Source: Agapanthus africanus (taxonomy: Eukaryota > Streptophyta > Magnoliopsida > Asparagales > Amaryllidaceae). From it: DNA of 64,000 nucleotides. The stretch is from the NCBI GenBank assembly GCA_030015575.1, contig JASDDO010000014.1:167743911-167807910 (forward strand). Direction: 5' to 3'. This document shows, piece by piece, positions 33,791 through 45,339 of this stretch; the first letter of the stretch is position 1; the number at the start of each line of letters is the position of its first letter. A model generated the notes under the pieces. The model saw only the letters and a list, made by a program, of their open reading frames with translations, was not told the DNA's origin and did not search any database. The position numbers and the translations under genes were made by a program.

Positions 33791-34155
33791 CCTGTCTCCT
33801 AAGCCATCACCGCCCTGCAAAGAGGTCAAGATTGACCATCTATGAGCCAGACTCGCCAAAGCTACATGCCACTGAAACGGAAAAGCTACTCATGAGCATA
33901 TAAACTGCTTCACGCCAGAGTAAGATATGAAGAGATAGAGGGGTGCGGCTCATGGAGTTAAGAGTTTGGAACTATATCTCTTAAGAGTCGAGATCTGAGT
34001 CAATGATAAATGACGATGCTTGTGTCCGCTCGTTATCTTCTCAGATCAAGATTCTGAAAGTAATATACCAACCCGAAACTGGTTATACGTTATGCATTAC
34101 TTTGCACTACTTCACCCACGTAAATACTTACGTGGGCAAAGTAGTGGGGGGCATT
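33791..34155 (+). other. End of the B internal region with polypurine tract
   Basis: No gene is seen. The polypurine tract AAAGTAGTGGGGGGCATT (34138-34155) directly precedes the 3' LTR and primes plus-strand synthesis in such elements. In C this place between repeats and LTR holds the antisense PMD gene, which B lacks. Confidence 0.7.
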
Positions 34156-35289
34156 TGTTCCCGCCAAAAATTTCTGCGCAAAAGAGCCCAAGGTATCAAA
34201 TGGCGGCGATACGCCTAAGAAAATGGGAACCAGTATCTTCCGGGCTGTTTTTTGACAAACTCCCGAAAGAGAAACAGATAAATTCTGATTATATCGAAAG
34301 CGTCTCGAAAAACCCTTCGATTTGATATATTATGGGCTTCATAATTCATTCGGGATCAAAAGTTATGAGGTATCACATGTCCACACGTGATGGGCCTTTA
34401 AGAACCCGCTGGAGGAGTCAAAAGATATAATAAAAACTCAGAAAAGACCCCAATGGGGCATCACGTGCTCACACGTGACCATGGGTCACGTGCAGACACG
34501 TGATGGGCTTTTAAAGCCTCTAAAATAATGAATGGAATTTAATTCTAAAAGTCAGAAAATACCTCAACGAGGTATCACGTGACCAATGGTCACGTGTTGA
34601 CACGTGATGGTTAAAACTGAAACATAAATAAGCGGCTGAGAAAGGAACCCAATTGGGGGTCACGTGCTCCCACGTGACCAAAGGTCACGTGCCAGCACGT
34701 GACTGGCTTTAAAAGCCTTATAATTTAATAGAATTGAATTCTAAAAATTTCTGAATCTTTCCAAATGGAAAAAGGTCATGGGGAACCGTTGGATTAAAAA
34801 TCCAAGGGTGATTAAAAATCACCAATTTATGGAAGAATCCCAAATAAGGAAAGATTCCCCCTAAATCTAACCGAGATAACAAATAGAATATCTTTTGGAT
34901 TTAAAATCCACGGTGAATAAAATTCACTGAATGATCTAAAGGCCCAGAATTAATGATAAATATAAATCAAATCTCTCAACAATCAAATCAAATCTTTCAA
35001 TGAGAGATTTGCTAAACAAATTGATTCTTTTCCTTCTCCTATAAATAGGAGCCAAGAAGAGAAGAGAAGGGATCGACTTTTTTTGGGAGAGAAGAAACAG
35101 AGGGAGGAGAATTTAATTCTCAAGAGAAAAAAAAAAAGAAAAGAGAGGAGAATTTAATTCTCTGCAAAAGAAAAACCCTAGGTAAGAAAAGAGAGGCTTA
35201 AAAAGAGAATTTAATTCTCAAAAGAGTTTAACTCTTATATAAAGAAAAAGAACTTAGTTCTTTCTCTGGTTGAGGATCTGCAAAGTGCA
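34156..35289 (+). repeat. 3' LTR of B, first part
   Basis: It starts TGTTCCCGCC and matches 22003-23138 closely. It is cut at the C insertion point. GTGCA at 35285-35289 is the left copy of the C target duplication. The second part resumes at 58579. Confidence 0.92.
35285..35289. other. Left target-site duplication of C (GTGCA)
   Basis: GTGCA precedes TGTTCCCC at 35290 and is repeated at 58574-58578 after the other LTR. The uninterrupted 5' LTR of B has a single GTGCA at the equivalent site near 23131. Confidence 0.92.
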
Positions 35290-37683
35290 TGTTCCCCTCC
35301 GAAAGACGGCGCACAGGACCGCGATGTCCTGGCACTGAGATTCGGGGCAGATGCTATTTGGTTTTATCCGTCCACCTCTCCGAAGATGCCAAGTTGATTT
35401 ATGGCACCGTGTATCGAAGGTTTAGACGGATGCGGACGATGTAGCAGACTTTGTCAGATTCCCCCTCGTTATAGGGGTTTTTGATTGTGAGGACGCTCTT
35501 CCCTGCAGGCGCAAGCCCCTGCAGTTAATTACGCTACCGCTTCGCGGTAACAACTTTCTCCTTCTCCAGAATTTCACTTCGTGTCGTGGGTGTTTGTTTT
35601 GTTTGTGATTGCCCGTGGATTGTATACGGAGACTGAGTAATACCGTCGCCCGTAGGACGTGGATTAGTCCAAATCCGTATTTACTTAGATTTGGGTTTGG
35701 TGTTTTTAGTTTAAGGATACGTTAGTCGCGTTGCGGCTAAGGTCAACTTAAACGTTCGTTAAGGATACGTTAATCCTGTTTGAGACTAAGATCAACTTAA
35801 CGGGGTGATCCATTTAATATATGGCTGTCGGGACTCGTCGCCTCTCTGACGTCGTTGAAGGATTACAACGATATATGTCAGAGGAGTTCGGAGATGTACC
35901 CTTGAACCAAGGTCGATTTGGAATTTTATCGTTCATTTGAGTGTTTAAGGATACGTTAGCCGTATTTGGGGCTAGGATCAACTTAAACGGGACCGTTTAG
36001 ATCCGACAAAAGAGCATTAGGAGGCTCTATTGTTCCAGTTCAGGGACGTGGTGGTCCATATTCCAGTTTAGGGACGTGGTGGTCCAATATTAGTTTAAGG
36101 ACGTTTCGGTCCAATATTAGTTTAAGGACGTTTCGGTCCACGAGTTTAAGGACCCCGCAGTCCATATGGGTGTGTGGTCGTTAGGACCCGTCACCTCTTT
36201 GACGTCGTTGAGGAATTACAACGATGGATATCAAAGGAGTTCGGAGATGTACCCTCGAACCGGATGTGGATTGGTTTAGGAGAGCCATTCTGCTCAGTTA
36301 ATTTAATTTAAGGACTTATGGCCACGATTGGGCTACGTCCAGTTAAAAATGTCCAATATTTTATTTGCATTTGTTTTTTGTCTGGGCTTTCCTTTTTTTT
36401 AGAATAATGCATAACATTACTTTAGGCCATTTATGCCCGTTTTGACTGGGCTTTGCCCTTTTTTATTATAATGCAGAGCATTTGTTTTGGTCCATTGGAC
36501 CTCTCAATTGGGCTCTGCCCTGCATAACATTTTTGTTATTTTTTTTTGGGCTCAGCCCATTTATAAATGATGCAGAGCATCAATTTAATTAGGCCTGCTT
36601 GGTCTTTTTGATTTGGGCCTGGCCCTTTTGGGAAATGCATTGCATTTGTCAGGCGCTTTGCGCCAATTACTAAGCACAAGCGCTTGTAGATAGGACACGT
36701 GTCATGCTCTGGTGAGCGCAAGCGCAACAGCGCAGTGCGCTGCGCTAGTGCGCTGCGCTGTTGCGCTGCTGACACGTGACGCGCTCTCAGCGAGTTGCGC
36801 CAATTCCAGAGAGCAAAGCTCTATCTTAAGAGCGCGTAGCGCAAGTTGTTCTACAGCTAACACGTGGCGCTCTCTCAAGAGCGCAACACCGCAGTTTGGA
36901 AGTGCAAAGCACTATTTTTTATCTTTGATCAAATTAGAATCAAAGAAAAATAAATTTTTCTTTCATTTCAAGAACCAGAGGTTCATAAAAGTGCAAAGCA
37001 CTATTTTTTATTTATTATTTTTTTTGTTTTAAAGAACCAGTGGTTCATAAGAAGTGCAAAGCACTATTTATTATCTGAAGATCATTGATCTTGTTTTTAG
37101 ATCAATGATCTATTAGAGGAAATTCCTTCTTCCTTATAAAGGTTTTTTACCTCTTCTTGAAATTTTTCTCAAAGTTCTCTCTGTTTGAAGCTCTTGATTT
37201 TTCAAGAAAATGTTCATGCCTTTGAATTGAGGCCTAGGGTCCTTTTTATAGTGCCCATAAGTTTGTTGAATTTGTTAAAGAGATTTTTCTCTGAGTGATT
37301 TTGGGAATTTTCCCCACCGTTGGATCTTTGATCCAAGGGCTTCTGCTTTGCAGAAGAAAATCTTCTTGTTTTAACAAGAACCAAGAAGATTTCTTGGAAA
37401 TTTAATTCTGTTTGGCGCAGATGCCCCAGCGCGTGACACGTGTCGCGCAGCGCAACTGCGCTAGCGCATCTGCGCTGACACGTGTCGCGCAGCGCAGAGC
37501 GCAGCGCAACTGAAGCGTTGCTTCATAAAAATAGAGCTTTGCTCTGATTGGGCGCGCCTTCTTGGGCGCTGCGCTGACATATCAGCGCTTGACATGTGGC
37601 GTGTTGCGCCCGAGACTTGAAGCGTTGCTTCAAAATTTTGAATTTTGAATTTCAACAGAGCTTTGCTCTGATTGGGCGAAACA
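35290..37683 (-). repeat. 3' LTR of C (2394 bp)
   Basis: It starts TGTTCCCCTCCG at 35290 and ends GGGCGAAACA at 37683. It differs from the 5' LTR mainly by lacking about 90 bases of a duplicated GCGC-rich segment and one 30-base GGACGTGGTGGTCC unit. It carries many short palindromes, including TACCGC-TTC-GCGGTA (35538-35552), AGTGC-AAA-GCACT and GAACC-AGT-GGTTC. No gene is seen. Confidence 0.92.
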
Positions 37684-37700
37684 AATGCCCCCCCACCGTT
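37684..37700 (-). other. Polypurine tract of C
   Basis: On the minus strand GGTGGGGGGGCATT directly precedes the 3' LTR. It matches the B tract GTGGGGGGCATT. Confidence 0.7.
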
Positions 37701-37786
37701 GCGCTCACGTGGCGCGCACGTGAGTGCAGCGGTGGCAACCCCCTGACCGTTGGATCAAGGGGTGAGCTCAAGGGACGCAAGCGCCT

Positions 37787-37796
37787 TATAAATAGG
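37787..37796 (+). promoter_or_regulatory. Probable TATA box of the antisense PMD gene in C
   Basis: TTATAAATAG lies just inside the element, on the plus strand, in the context GCGCCTTATAAATAGGACC. It is about 780 bases before the ATG at 38577. A 5' untranslated intron is plausible, with a donor AG/GTAAAA near 37911 and an acceptor after the T-rich run TTTTTTTTAG at 38511-38520. Confidence 0.5.
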
Positions 37797-38576
37797 ACCT
37801 CTGGCCCTTAGAAAAATCTTATCATTTCAAGATTTTTGATTTCAACAGAGCTTTGCTCTCTCTTAAGAACTTCAGAGCTTTGCTCTCTCCCAAAGTTAGA
37901 AACTTTAGGTAAAAATTAACTTCAACAAAATTAATTTAAATTAATCTTAACCAAAGAGCTTTTCTCTCACGGATCTTTTGATCTAATGAAATCCCCACTG
38001 GGGTTTCATAAACAGAGCTTTGCTCTCAAAACTTATAGATCTACAGAGATCTTATTCATGGGTTTTAACCCATGAACAGATTCTTTGCTTATAGATCTAA
38101 AAAAAACAGCTCTTTTATATTTGAGAAATGAAGAGTCTTTTTTTTTTTTATAAATTTTTCATGAATCTTTCAAGATTCCAAAATTTTTCTGATGGACTCT
38201 TTCCATCATTACCACAGAGCCATGCTCTTTTAAGGAATCTTATTTCCCTGGGACCAGAGTTTGACAAGTGTCACTCTGTGACAGAGCTTCGCTCTGAAAG
38301 AGGAGATTTTCTCCTTGTCTCTAGGGATTCTTTATTAATGGGAATGTTTTCCTGGGGACCAACTGACAATCTCATCCAATGATGAGTTTGTCTTATTAAC
38401 TGACGTATTGTCATTTAGATTTTGTGGGTCCCTCTTTGGTCTCCTACTCACTGCACTGTGGTGCGGTGTAATTAATTAATTTTAATTTGACTAATGAATT
38501 TTCTCTTCTTTTTTTTTTAGACGCCAAACGTTGGAATTACAATACTAACGGCTAAATTGTTCTTTTTGCAGCGATC
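37797..38576 (+). other. 5' untranslated region of the antisense PMD gene with AGAGC-NNN-GCTCT repeats
   Basis: The inverted repeat AGAGC-NNN-GCTCT occurs repeatedly with different loops: TTT near 37847, 37871 and 38012, CAT near 38216, TTC near 38284. The arms are kept while the loop varies. Other short palindromes follow. A pyrimidine tract and AG at 38520 resemble an intron acceptor. Confidence 0.55.
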
Positions 38577-41500
38577 ATGTCTCTAGACACTTCATTCCCG
38601 TTCGTCCGCTCGGAGGGGGGATTTCCTGAGGCACCCTTGGACCGTGAAGTCCTGACCATGATTAGAGAATACGACCCAGAGTACAAGAAACTCCACCTTT
38701 GGGGGTCTTGGTATAACCAGATCATTATGGGTCGACGCAGCTTCACATGCGCAGTGCCGTCCGAGCCCATCACGGCAATTCACTACGCTACCCCACCTTC
38801 AGTGCAGTATGCTGTGGAGATGATAGACTGGACCGCGAACAGCTTTCTTCATCCGGCTATGGATGCGGTTCCGGTTCAGCGTCCTATGGTCTTGGATATT
38901 CTAGGACGCCGTATTTGTCAGGGAGAAGCACGACCCTGGGGGTAATCATATAACCTTGGTTTGATTCCCCGTCACCCGATCGGCTATCTGCCGTGGGCCC
39001 GGTACATCCTGTCGACGAAAAAGTCGCAGTTGATAAGACTAGGACTATACACCACGGTCTACGTCTCTCTCTTCCAATATCCTACGCTCCCCACCTGGTG
39101 GTTCAAGGCTTTCTTGGAGCAATGGAATATTCCCACCCACACTTTCCTTGCCATGGATCGGGAAGTGTCTATTTCTTTGGAGGAATTTGCGGAGGTATCT
39201 GGCCTACCGGTCATGGGGGAACACTATGAGGAGCTGCTCCCGACAGATGAGTACGTCTTCAGTGCTAAGCCGATGGTAAGGGGGATTACGCCGTTAAATG
39301 CCGTTCAACACCAATTCCCTAGCCTGATCAAGGTGTTGAACATCTACGAGTCCCTCTTCATCGAACACGGGAGCCGAGGAGTTAATTTTGAGGACTTCAT
39401 TGCTCGCTTCCTCCGTCCGAGCGTCATTTCGCCAGGAGCCGTCAAATCTGCTATCCTGGATGATCCTTTTGGTCTAGGTTTGGATAACCTGCCGACGAAG
39501 GAGATAGACCAAAAGGCTTTCTTCCTCCCAGACTTCCCTACCATATCTTTCGCGGAAATTGCAGCCCCTAGGATGGACGAGGAGGCCTTTTTCTTAGGAT
39601 TTCTCGGGCTGTGGCTAAGTTGGTTCGCGATCCCAATGCATTCTCATCGCATGCGGCCCTCTGTCTTTTATCCAGCCCACCGCATGGTCATCGGGGTAAA
39701 GGTGGCCGTGGGGATTGCCGGCCTGGCGCACCTATATCATGGCCTCAGCCAAGCAGCGGATGCCAACGAGCCCGGGGTACTGCACGTGGTCTTCCCGATG
39801 CACTACTTTGCATCGTGGCTCGAGCTACACACGGCGGGTGTCTTCGGTATGCATAAAAGGCCTTCATTCTTTGACAAGTGTGGTTTTCCTCGCATTTTAC
39901 AGCTGATTGGCTCATCAATCGTGACCCCTTCACCACGGGACGCCAGGGGTTTACTGCTTCGTCCTCACACCGTTGGAGTCGGGATGTCCTTTATTGATAA
40001 GGTATTAACCATTGGGAAAGCGTCCACCACTGCGGTGCGACCATTACAGGACTCCTTCAAGGATGGAGCTTCAGTGTTAACGGCCCGGGAGATCCTCCAT
40101 TTGTATTCTATTAGACCGGGTTTTCTAGTCTTCAGGCAGGGCGGTGCAGCAGTCTTTATGAGATATAACCCGCATCGTTTCGCCCAACAACTGGGTTACG
40201 ATCAAGGAGTACCCTTGGAAGCTTTCTTACTGGAACCTGCTGTCAAGGAAGAAGGGATGGAGAACGCGTTACATCACTTCATGCGCCTGAATACGGGTTC
40301 TCGTTTTTTTATCAGCACGCCGGCCTGCGCTCCACGACTCCTTAATGTATATAAAGAGTGGTACAATCATGCGACGGGGGCTGTTATAAAGGAAGAGAGG
40401 CGAGTGTTGATCGACCATAAAGAAGTACCCTCCGGCACCAACCGTAACGCTCCCTTAGTGCCAAGGATCCCGGTGGCTCCTCCTCTAAAAGATGCCGGGG
40501 GCAGACCATCACGTGCACAAAGTCCTCCACGTGAGCTGCCGCTCCCTGATATCACAGATGCACCTCCCGCACCCAGCGCTCCAGTGGAGACAGTGGTTGT
40601 ACCCTCACCGGAGTCTGGCGTGGGTACGGACATCGGGACCCGTCGTCCCAAAGTGGCTGCTAAGCGGAAGTCGATCCCTCGCGAGCCTAGGGTCGGAGGG
40701 CAAAAGAAAAAGAAGTCGCTCTTCGCCGTGGACGTTGTGTTCGGCCAGGAACCCCATGCTCCCTATGCCGAGGGTCTGCTCGAATATGGGACTAACGCAG
40801 GATTAGTGATGCCGCCGCCGGACGATACAGACTTGGAGGCTGCTCTCAAAGCTTCAGCATGGTTGGCGAGGCGTGACGCGTGGTTAGCTAAGCTTGCGCA
40901 GTCAGGTAACTACTAATCGCCTTTCTTTATTGCAATATGTATTCAACATTGTCTTTGACTAACGCTTTTCTTTCCTTTCTTTTAACAGGCATCACTGATG
41001 AAGAAGCCATTGCCGCCTCTCTGAAGACTTTCCAGGAGGAGGAATGTCTCAGAGCGTCTATGGGCCTTAGTAAGTTTTAATCCATCAAGTTTCCATCTTT
41101 CTCGTGTTATGGTCGATCTAACCTTTCTCTTTTTATTGCAGAAACCTCAATGCCGTTCCCACCAAGCGACGCAGATGTTTTACCAGCTGCCGATGTTCCC
41201 GCTTCCTCTGGGCCACCGTAGGAGGTTCGTCTTGAAGAGCCGATGAAGGATGCCTTAAAGGCTCTTGAGGCATCCCTGAACGAGGATGACGACGCCTTGA
41301 AGGAGGCGTCACTAAGGTCCATCGCGACAGCCCGGGAAGAGAGGAAGCGGCAAAGGCGTGAGGTGAAGGCGTGCCGGGCTGCCTTGGCTGCGGGAGCGGG
41401 CCCCAGCACCGTCCCTCGCGCTGATACTCCTTCCGAAGAGGCCCCTGTCGCCCTATCCACTGCCCGCAGAGAGGTGGCGCGCGCAGTTCGGAGCGCAAAC

Positions 41501-43374
41501 GGTAAATCCGCTTCAGGTAATATTTCTCTCAGAGTTTTTATTATAAGGGTTTTTAATGTCATTGGTCCTTATATCCCTTATCTTGCAGGGCCGAGTCCGA
41601 TCGAGGGGGAGGCGGAAACCGTTGATCCCAACGAAGCAGAGGAGGCGGTACCTGCCGAACTCGAGCCGACGGTGGGTAATGTCGCTGTGGCTTTGGAGCC
41701 TGAAGTGGAGGTCGAGGGGCCTACTGCCAAAAAGGTCATTAATGCCGAACCTGAAGTGGTGGCAGATGATATGATCATTATAACCGAACCGAGGCTGGTG
41801 GTGAACGAGGCGCTTGAGGCCGGCGACCTCGTGGTGATAGTGGATGAGCCGATGGAGACGGCGGAGCTCGAAGAAGTTGCGGGCGAGATGGGTACGACTC
41901 TTGGGGAAGAGTCGGCCGCTTCCTTCCAAGAATCCGGCAATGCTCCAATTATTGCCCTCCCTGCTTACGATCTCCTGCCGTCTCCTGGTCGCGGTAGCAC
42001 GACGACGGTCCCCATCGAGTCGGGTGATGAGGCTACGGGCGGTGGCCTTATGTCGATAGAGGAGGGAGTCGCTTCTGTTTCAGCCGGGAGCTCCTCAGGT
42101 AAACCCCAAGTTGTTGCTTTTCTTTACTTTACTATCTTTTCTGACAAGTTCACCTTTTCGTAACGCAGGTGCAGCCAGTGCCGATGCCCCACTGCTCGAG
42201 GGAACGCCTTCAACGACTGCCTTGGCGGTGGTCACCTCTCAACCCTCTCTCATACCCTCGAAGATGTTGGAAGGTATGTGTTTGCGATTTATTAATCTTA
42301 TCTTCTAGATGTATAATTTGTGTACTAAAGTCACACTGTTGTATCTTCCAGGAGTGCTTTTGATCATCTCTATCAAGTGTTGCTCCCACACTTCTCCTTC
42401 CCATCTGAATTCGCCTCTCCCTCTGGTGGCGCTGGTGAGTACCGTTCCCGATTGGTAGCTTTGTCTTTTCACTGGTAGAATTATTCCTAACTCTCTCTTG
42501 TTCTGACTGCAGTGCTGCAAATCGAAGGGGGAGCAGAAAGATCGGCTGCGCCACCAGCCCTTCCGGCCTTGCCACCTGTCTCCACCGGTATAGTAAACTA
42601 TCTTATCAATGACTTCCTTCATATCTATTGAATCATCATCTAATCGTATTTCGTCTTTTTCCAGCTGTCGTTCCAGTCTCGGTGCCTTTCGAGTCTCGCA
42701 TTACAATATCAGGCGGCCCTTCCCAGCGACGTCCGTCCTCAAAAGGTGCCGCGAATAGTTTGCGCATGTTGAGCGACTACATCGAGGAACTCGACATCGA
42801 GGCTCCTGTGTCTGCTGAGGACTTCGCCATGACGGTTAACCCGATGTTGGCGATATTTGCCACCTTCCATGACGAGGGCATTGTCGCCTCTTGGGTTAAC
42901 TATTGTCGAGAGATCGAGGCTCGCCTTCATCAGCTGGAGTCAATGCGCCTGTCCCCCAAGACTTTGGCCTTGAGCACTCAACGGGGAGCATGTCTCGAGC
43001 AAAGCGCTTCTCATTTCCGTCATCTGGAACAAGAAGTGGCTTTGAGGCTGAAGGAGTGCCAAGATTCTTCAAGCAGAACTGCTCGCTTGCGTGCCGAAGT
43101 TGAGGCGAACGCCGCTGAGGTAAAGGCCGTCTTTGAGGGTCTTCTGGAGCGCATATCGAATGGGCTGAGACTAAAGCGGGCACTTGATGTCGCCGAGCAT
43201 GACACTCCAGGCCGTGAAGCTGCTCATCAAGCCGTCAGGGATCAGCTTGCATCCGTCGCACAGCAACGGGCCCAGGTGGAGGCGGAGTTGGCAGTGGTAT
43301 CCAATCGGGAAAAGGCATGGAAGGAAGTGTACGAACAATTGATAGAGCTACTTAAGACGCTTCCTTCCCAATAG
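38577..43374 (+). pseudogene. Antisense plant-mobile-domain (PMD) gene of element C, eight exons, disabled
   Basis: Exons by GT-AG rules: 38577-40905, 40989-41069, 41142-41516, 41589-42098, 42169-42273, 42352-42434, 42513-42587 and 42665-43374, about 1420 codons. The first exon holds the PMD domain (Pfam aminotransferase-like, plant mobile domain). Recognisable parts are THTFLAMDREVSISLEEFAE and SGLPVMG (residues about 187-214), GLWLSWFAIP and VVFPMHYFASWLELH (about 340-420). A basic Lys/Arg stretch, KKKKS, near residue 710 may be a nuclear signal. The middle exons are acidic and Pro/Ala-rich; the last exon is a coiled coil. Defects: TAA at 38943-38945, TAG at 41219-41221 and a one-base frame mismatch between exons 5 and 6. 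PMD proteins of plants (MAIN, MAIL1) act in silencing and genome stability; the role of this copy is unknown. Confidence 0.75.
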
Positions 43375-43478
43375 CTGCCTTTGTATCAATGTAATTGTAA
43401 AAATTTTCTTTTCTGAGTAACATGTATCCGTTCTTTGCTCTTTTGTATGATTCACCATGTATTTGATTGAGGTCAATG

Positions 43479-43484
43479 AATAAA
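43479..43484 (+). terminator. Polyadenylation signal of the antisense PMD gene
   Basis: AATAAA in the context CAATGAATAAAGATACAC, about 100 bases after the stop. The same context follows the A copy. Confidence 0.6.
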
Positions 43485-43609
43485 GATACACACTTTCTTT
43501 TGCAATATCTTGTATGCTCTTTTGTTTTCTGCCTTTACATCATGATGTTGTCGATGAACCTGATTGGCAGACAACTTAATTTCTCCAAGAGATAGCGATG
43601 GCTTAGGCC

Positions 43610-43830
43610 GCAGGTTCAGATCTGCCGCCTAAGACTTTTCAATTCTATAAGCCGTGAGGGTCTCATAGAGATTTTTCTCCCTACAGATCGAGAGGATCTC
43701 ATAGGTGGATTTTCTTCTTAGGAATCGTGAGGATTCCTAAGTGTGGTTTTCTCTTATAAGTCGTAAGGATCCTATAAGAGAATTTTCCCTCTTACGAGTC
43801 GAGAGGATTCGTAAGCGGTTGTTTCCCTCC
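43610..43830. repeat. Hairpin cluster of C, first group
   Basis: Five modules in order: CTATAAGCC-GTGAG-GGTCTCATAG, CCTACAGATC-GAGAG-GATCTCATAGG, CTTAGGAATC-GTGAG-GATTCCTAAG, CTTATAAGTC-GTAAG-GATCCTATAAG and CTTACGAGTC-GAGAG-GATTCGTAAG. The stems differ, the five-base loops are GTGAG, GAGAG or GTAAG. Confidence 0.75.
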
Positions 43831-44049
43831 TTGTCGAAAATCGACTTCGGAGAGTGAGACCTGTGAATAGTATGCAAGAGACCATTTTGGATTGACTTGC
43901 AGGGCCCCATTGCTCAAAAAGCAAGCTTTTCAATCCTTGCTGTCTGAGACTTCTTCTTACAAATTGAGACGAATCGGGGATTTGCTTGCGGAGAGGGTTT
44001 CTCTGCGAGCCGACGTGAATCAGGAGGCTCTCGTCAAGGAGTGTTTGTA

Positions 44050-44870
44050 TCCGTGAGTCGAGGAGTTTGCTAGGGATCATTTGTTTCCCAAGCGCCAAGG
44101 ATTATTTGTTTCCTCGGGGTTTGAAACGAGTCGAGGATTCCCACGGAGGCACTGGTGGCTCTGCGAGTCGACGCGGATCAGGAGGCTCTCGTCAAGGAGT
44201 GTTTGTATCCGTGAGTCGAGGAGTTTGCTAGGGATTATTTGTTTCCCAAGCACCAAGGATTATTTGTTTCCTTGGGGTTTGAAACGAGTCGAGGATTCCC
44301 ACGGAGGCACTGGTGGCTCTGCGGGTCGACGCGGATTAGGAGGCTCTCGTCAAGGAGTGTTTGTATCCGTGAGTCGAGGAGTTTGCTAGGGATTATTTGT
44401 TTCCCAAGCGCCAAGGATTATTTGTTTCCTTGGGGTTTGAAACGAGTCGAGAGTTCCCACGGGGGCACTGGTGGCTCTGCGGGTCGACGCGGATCAGGAG
44501 GCTCGCATCAAGGAGTGTTTGTATCCGTGAGTCGAGGAGTTTGCTAGGGATTATTTGTTTCCCAAGCGCCAAGGATTATTTGTTTCCTTGGGGTTTGAAA
44601 CGAGTCGGGGGTTCCCATAGAGGCTCTGGTGGCTCTGCGAGTCGACGCGGATCAGGAGGCTCTCGTCAAGGAGTGTTTGTATCCGTGAGTCGAGGAGTTT
44701 GCTAGGGATTATTTGTTTCCCAAGCGCCAAGGATTATTTGTTTCCTTGGGGTTTGAAACGAGTCGAGGGTTCCCACGGGGGCTCTGGTGGCTCTGCGGAT
44801 CGACGCGGATCAGGAAGCTCTCGTCAAGGAGTGTTTGTATCCGTGAGTCGAGGAATTTGCTGGGAGGGTA
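44050..44870. repeat. 158-bp tandem array, about five copies, unique to C
   Basis: GGATTATTTGTTTCC recurs with a period of 158 bases (44099, 44257, 44415, 44573, 44731). Each unit has GTTTGAAACGAGTCGAGG and a GTATCCGTGAGTCGAGGAG segment. The period is not a multiple of three, so the overlapping 102-residue frames are artefacts. A and B have other repeats in this position. Confidence 0.9.
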
Positions 44871-44969
44871 TGGTTCCCTCTTTGTTTATGCCCTTGGATT
44901 GTATACAGGGATCGATGTGATCTTAACTGTAGGGAAAAAAGTTTCATTCTTTCATTTTTTTTTATTCTT

Positions 44970-45200
44970 TCCGCGATGCTCTATCATTTCAGCTTTTATA
45001 TCGCGAAGGTCGCGATTGCCCAATCATTTCGGCTATTTTTTCGCGGTGCCCAATCATTTCGGCTGTTTATTTTATTTTTACTTGCTGCTTTTTATTGCGA
45101 GTTGCCCAATCATTTCGGCTATTTCGCATGCATACATTTTACTTGCTGCTTTTTATTGCAAGTTGCCCTATCATTTCGGCTATTTCGTATGCATGTGCGG
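44970..45200. repeat. CCAATCATTTCGGCT repeats (C)
   Basis: The core occurs about five times at irregular spacing, with T-rich spacers, as in A and B. Confidence 0.7.
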
Positions 45201-45339
45201 CTTACTGGCTTTTCGCCGTAAACCTAACTTGGACACTGATTTTGGCATCAGCACCGCTACAACTGGGATATTGCCAGGAGCGAATCATCATTTGCTTCTG
45301 TTGTTGTCGAACAAAGGAGGCTTAGCGACCAGGGTTAAG

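Noticed and set aside
36536-36775. Small minus-strand ORFs repeated in both C LTRs (also 57290-57598)
   Set aside because: They are repeated only because the LTR is repeated, they run through GCGC-rich palindromes, and A does not keep the frame.
44081-44705. Three overlapping 102-residue plus-strand ORFs
   Set aside because: They are the same frame read from successive 158-bp repeat units and have no counterpart in A or B.
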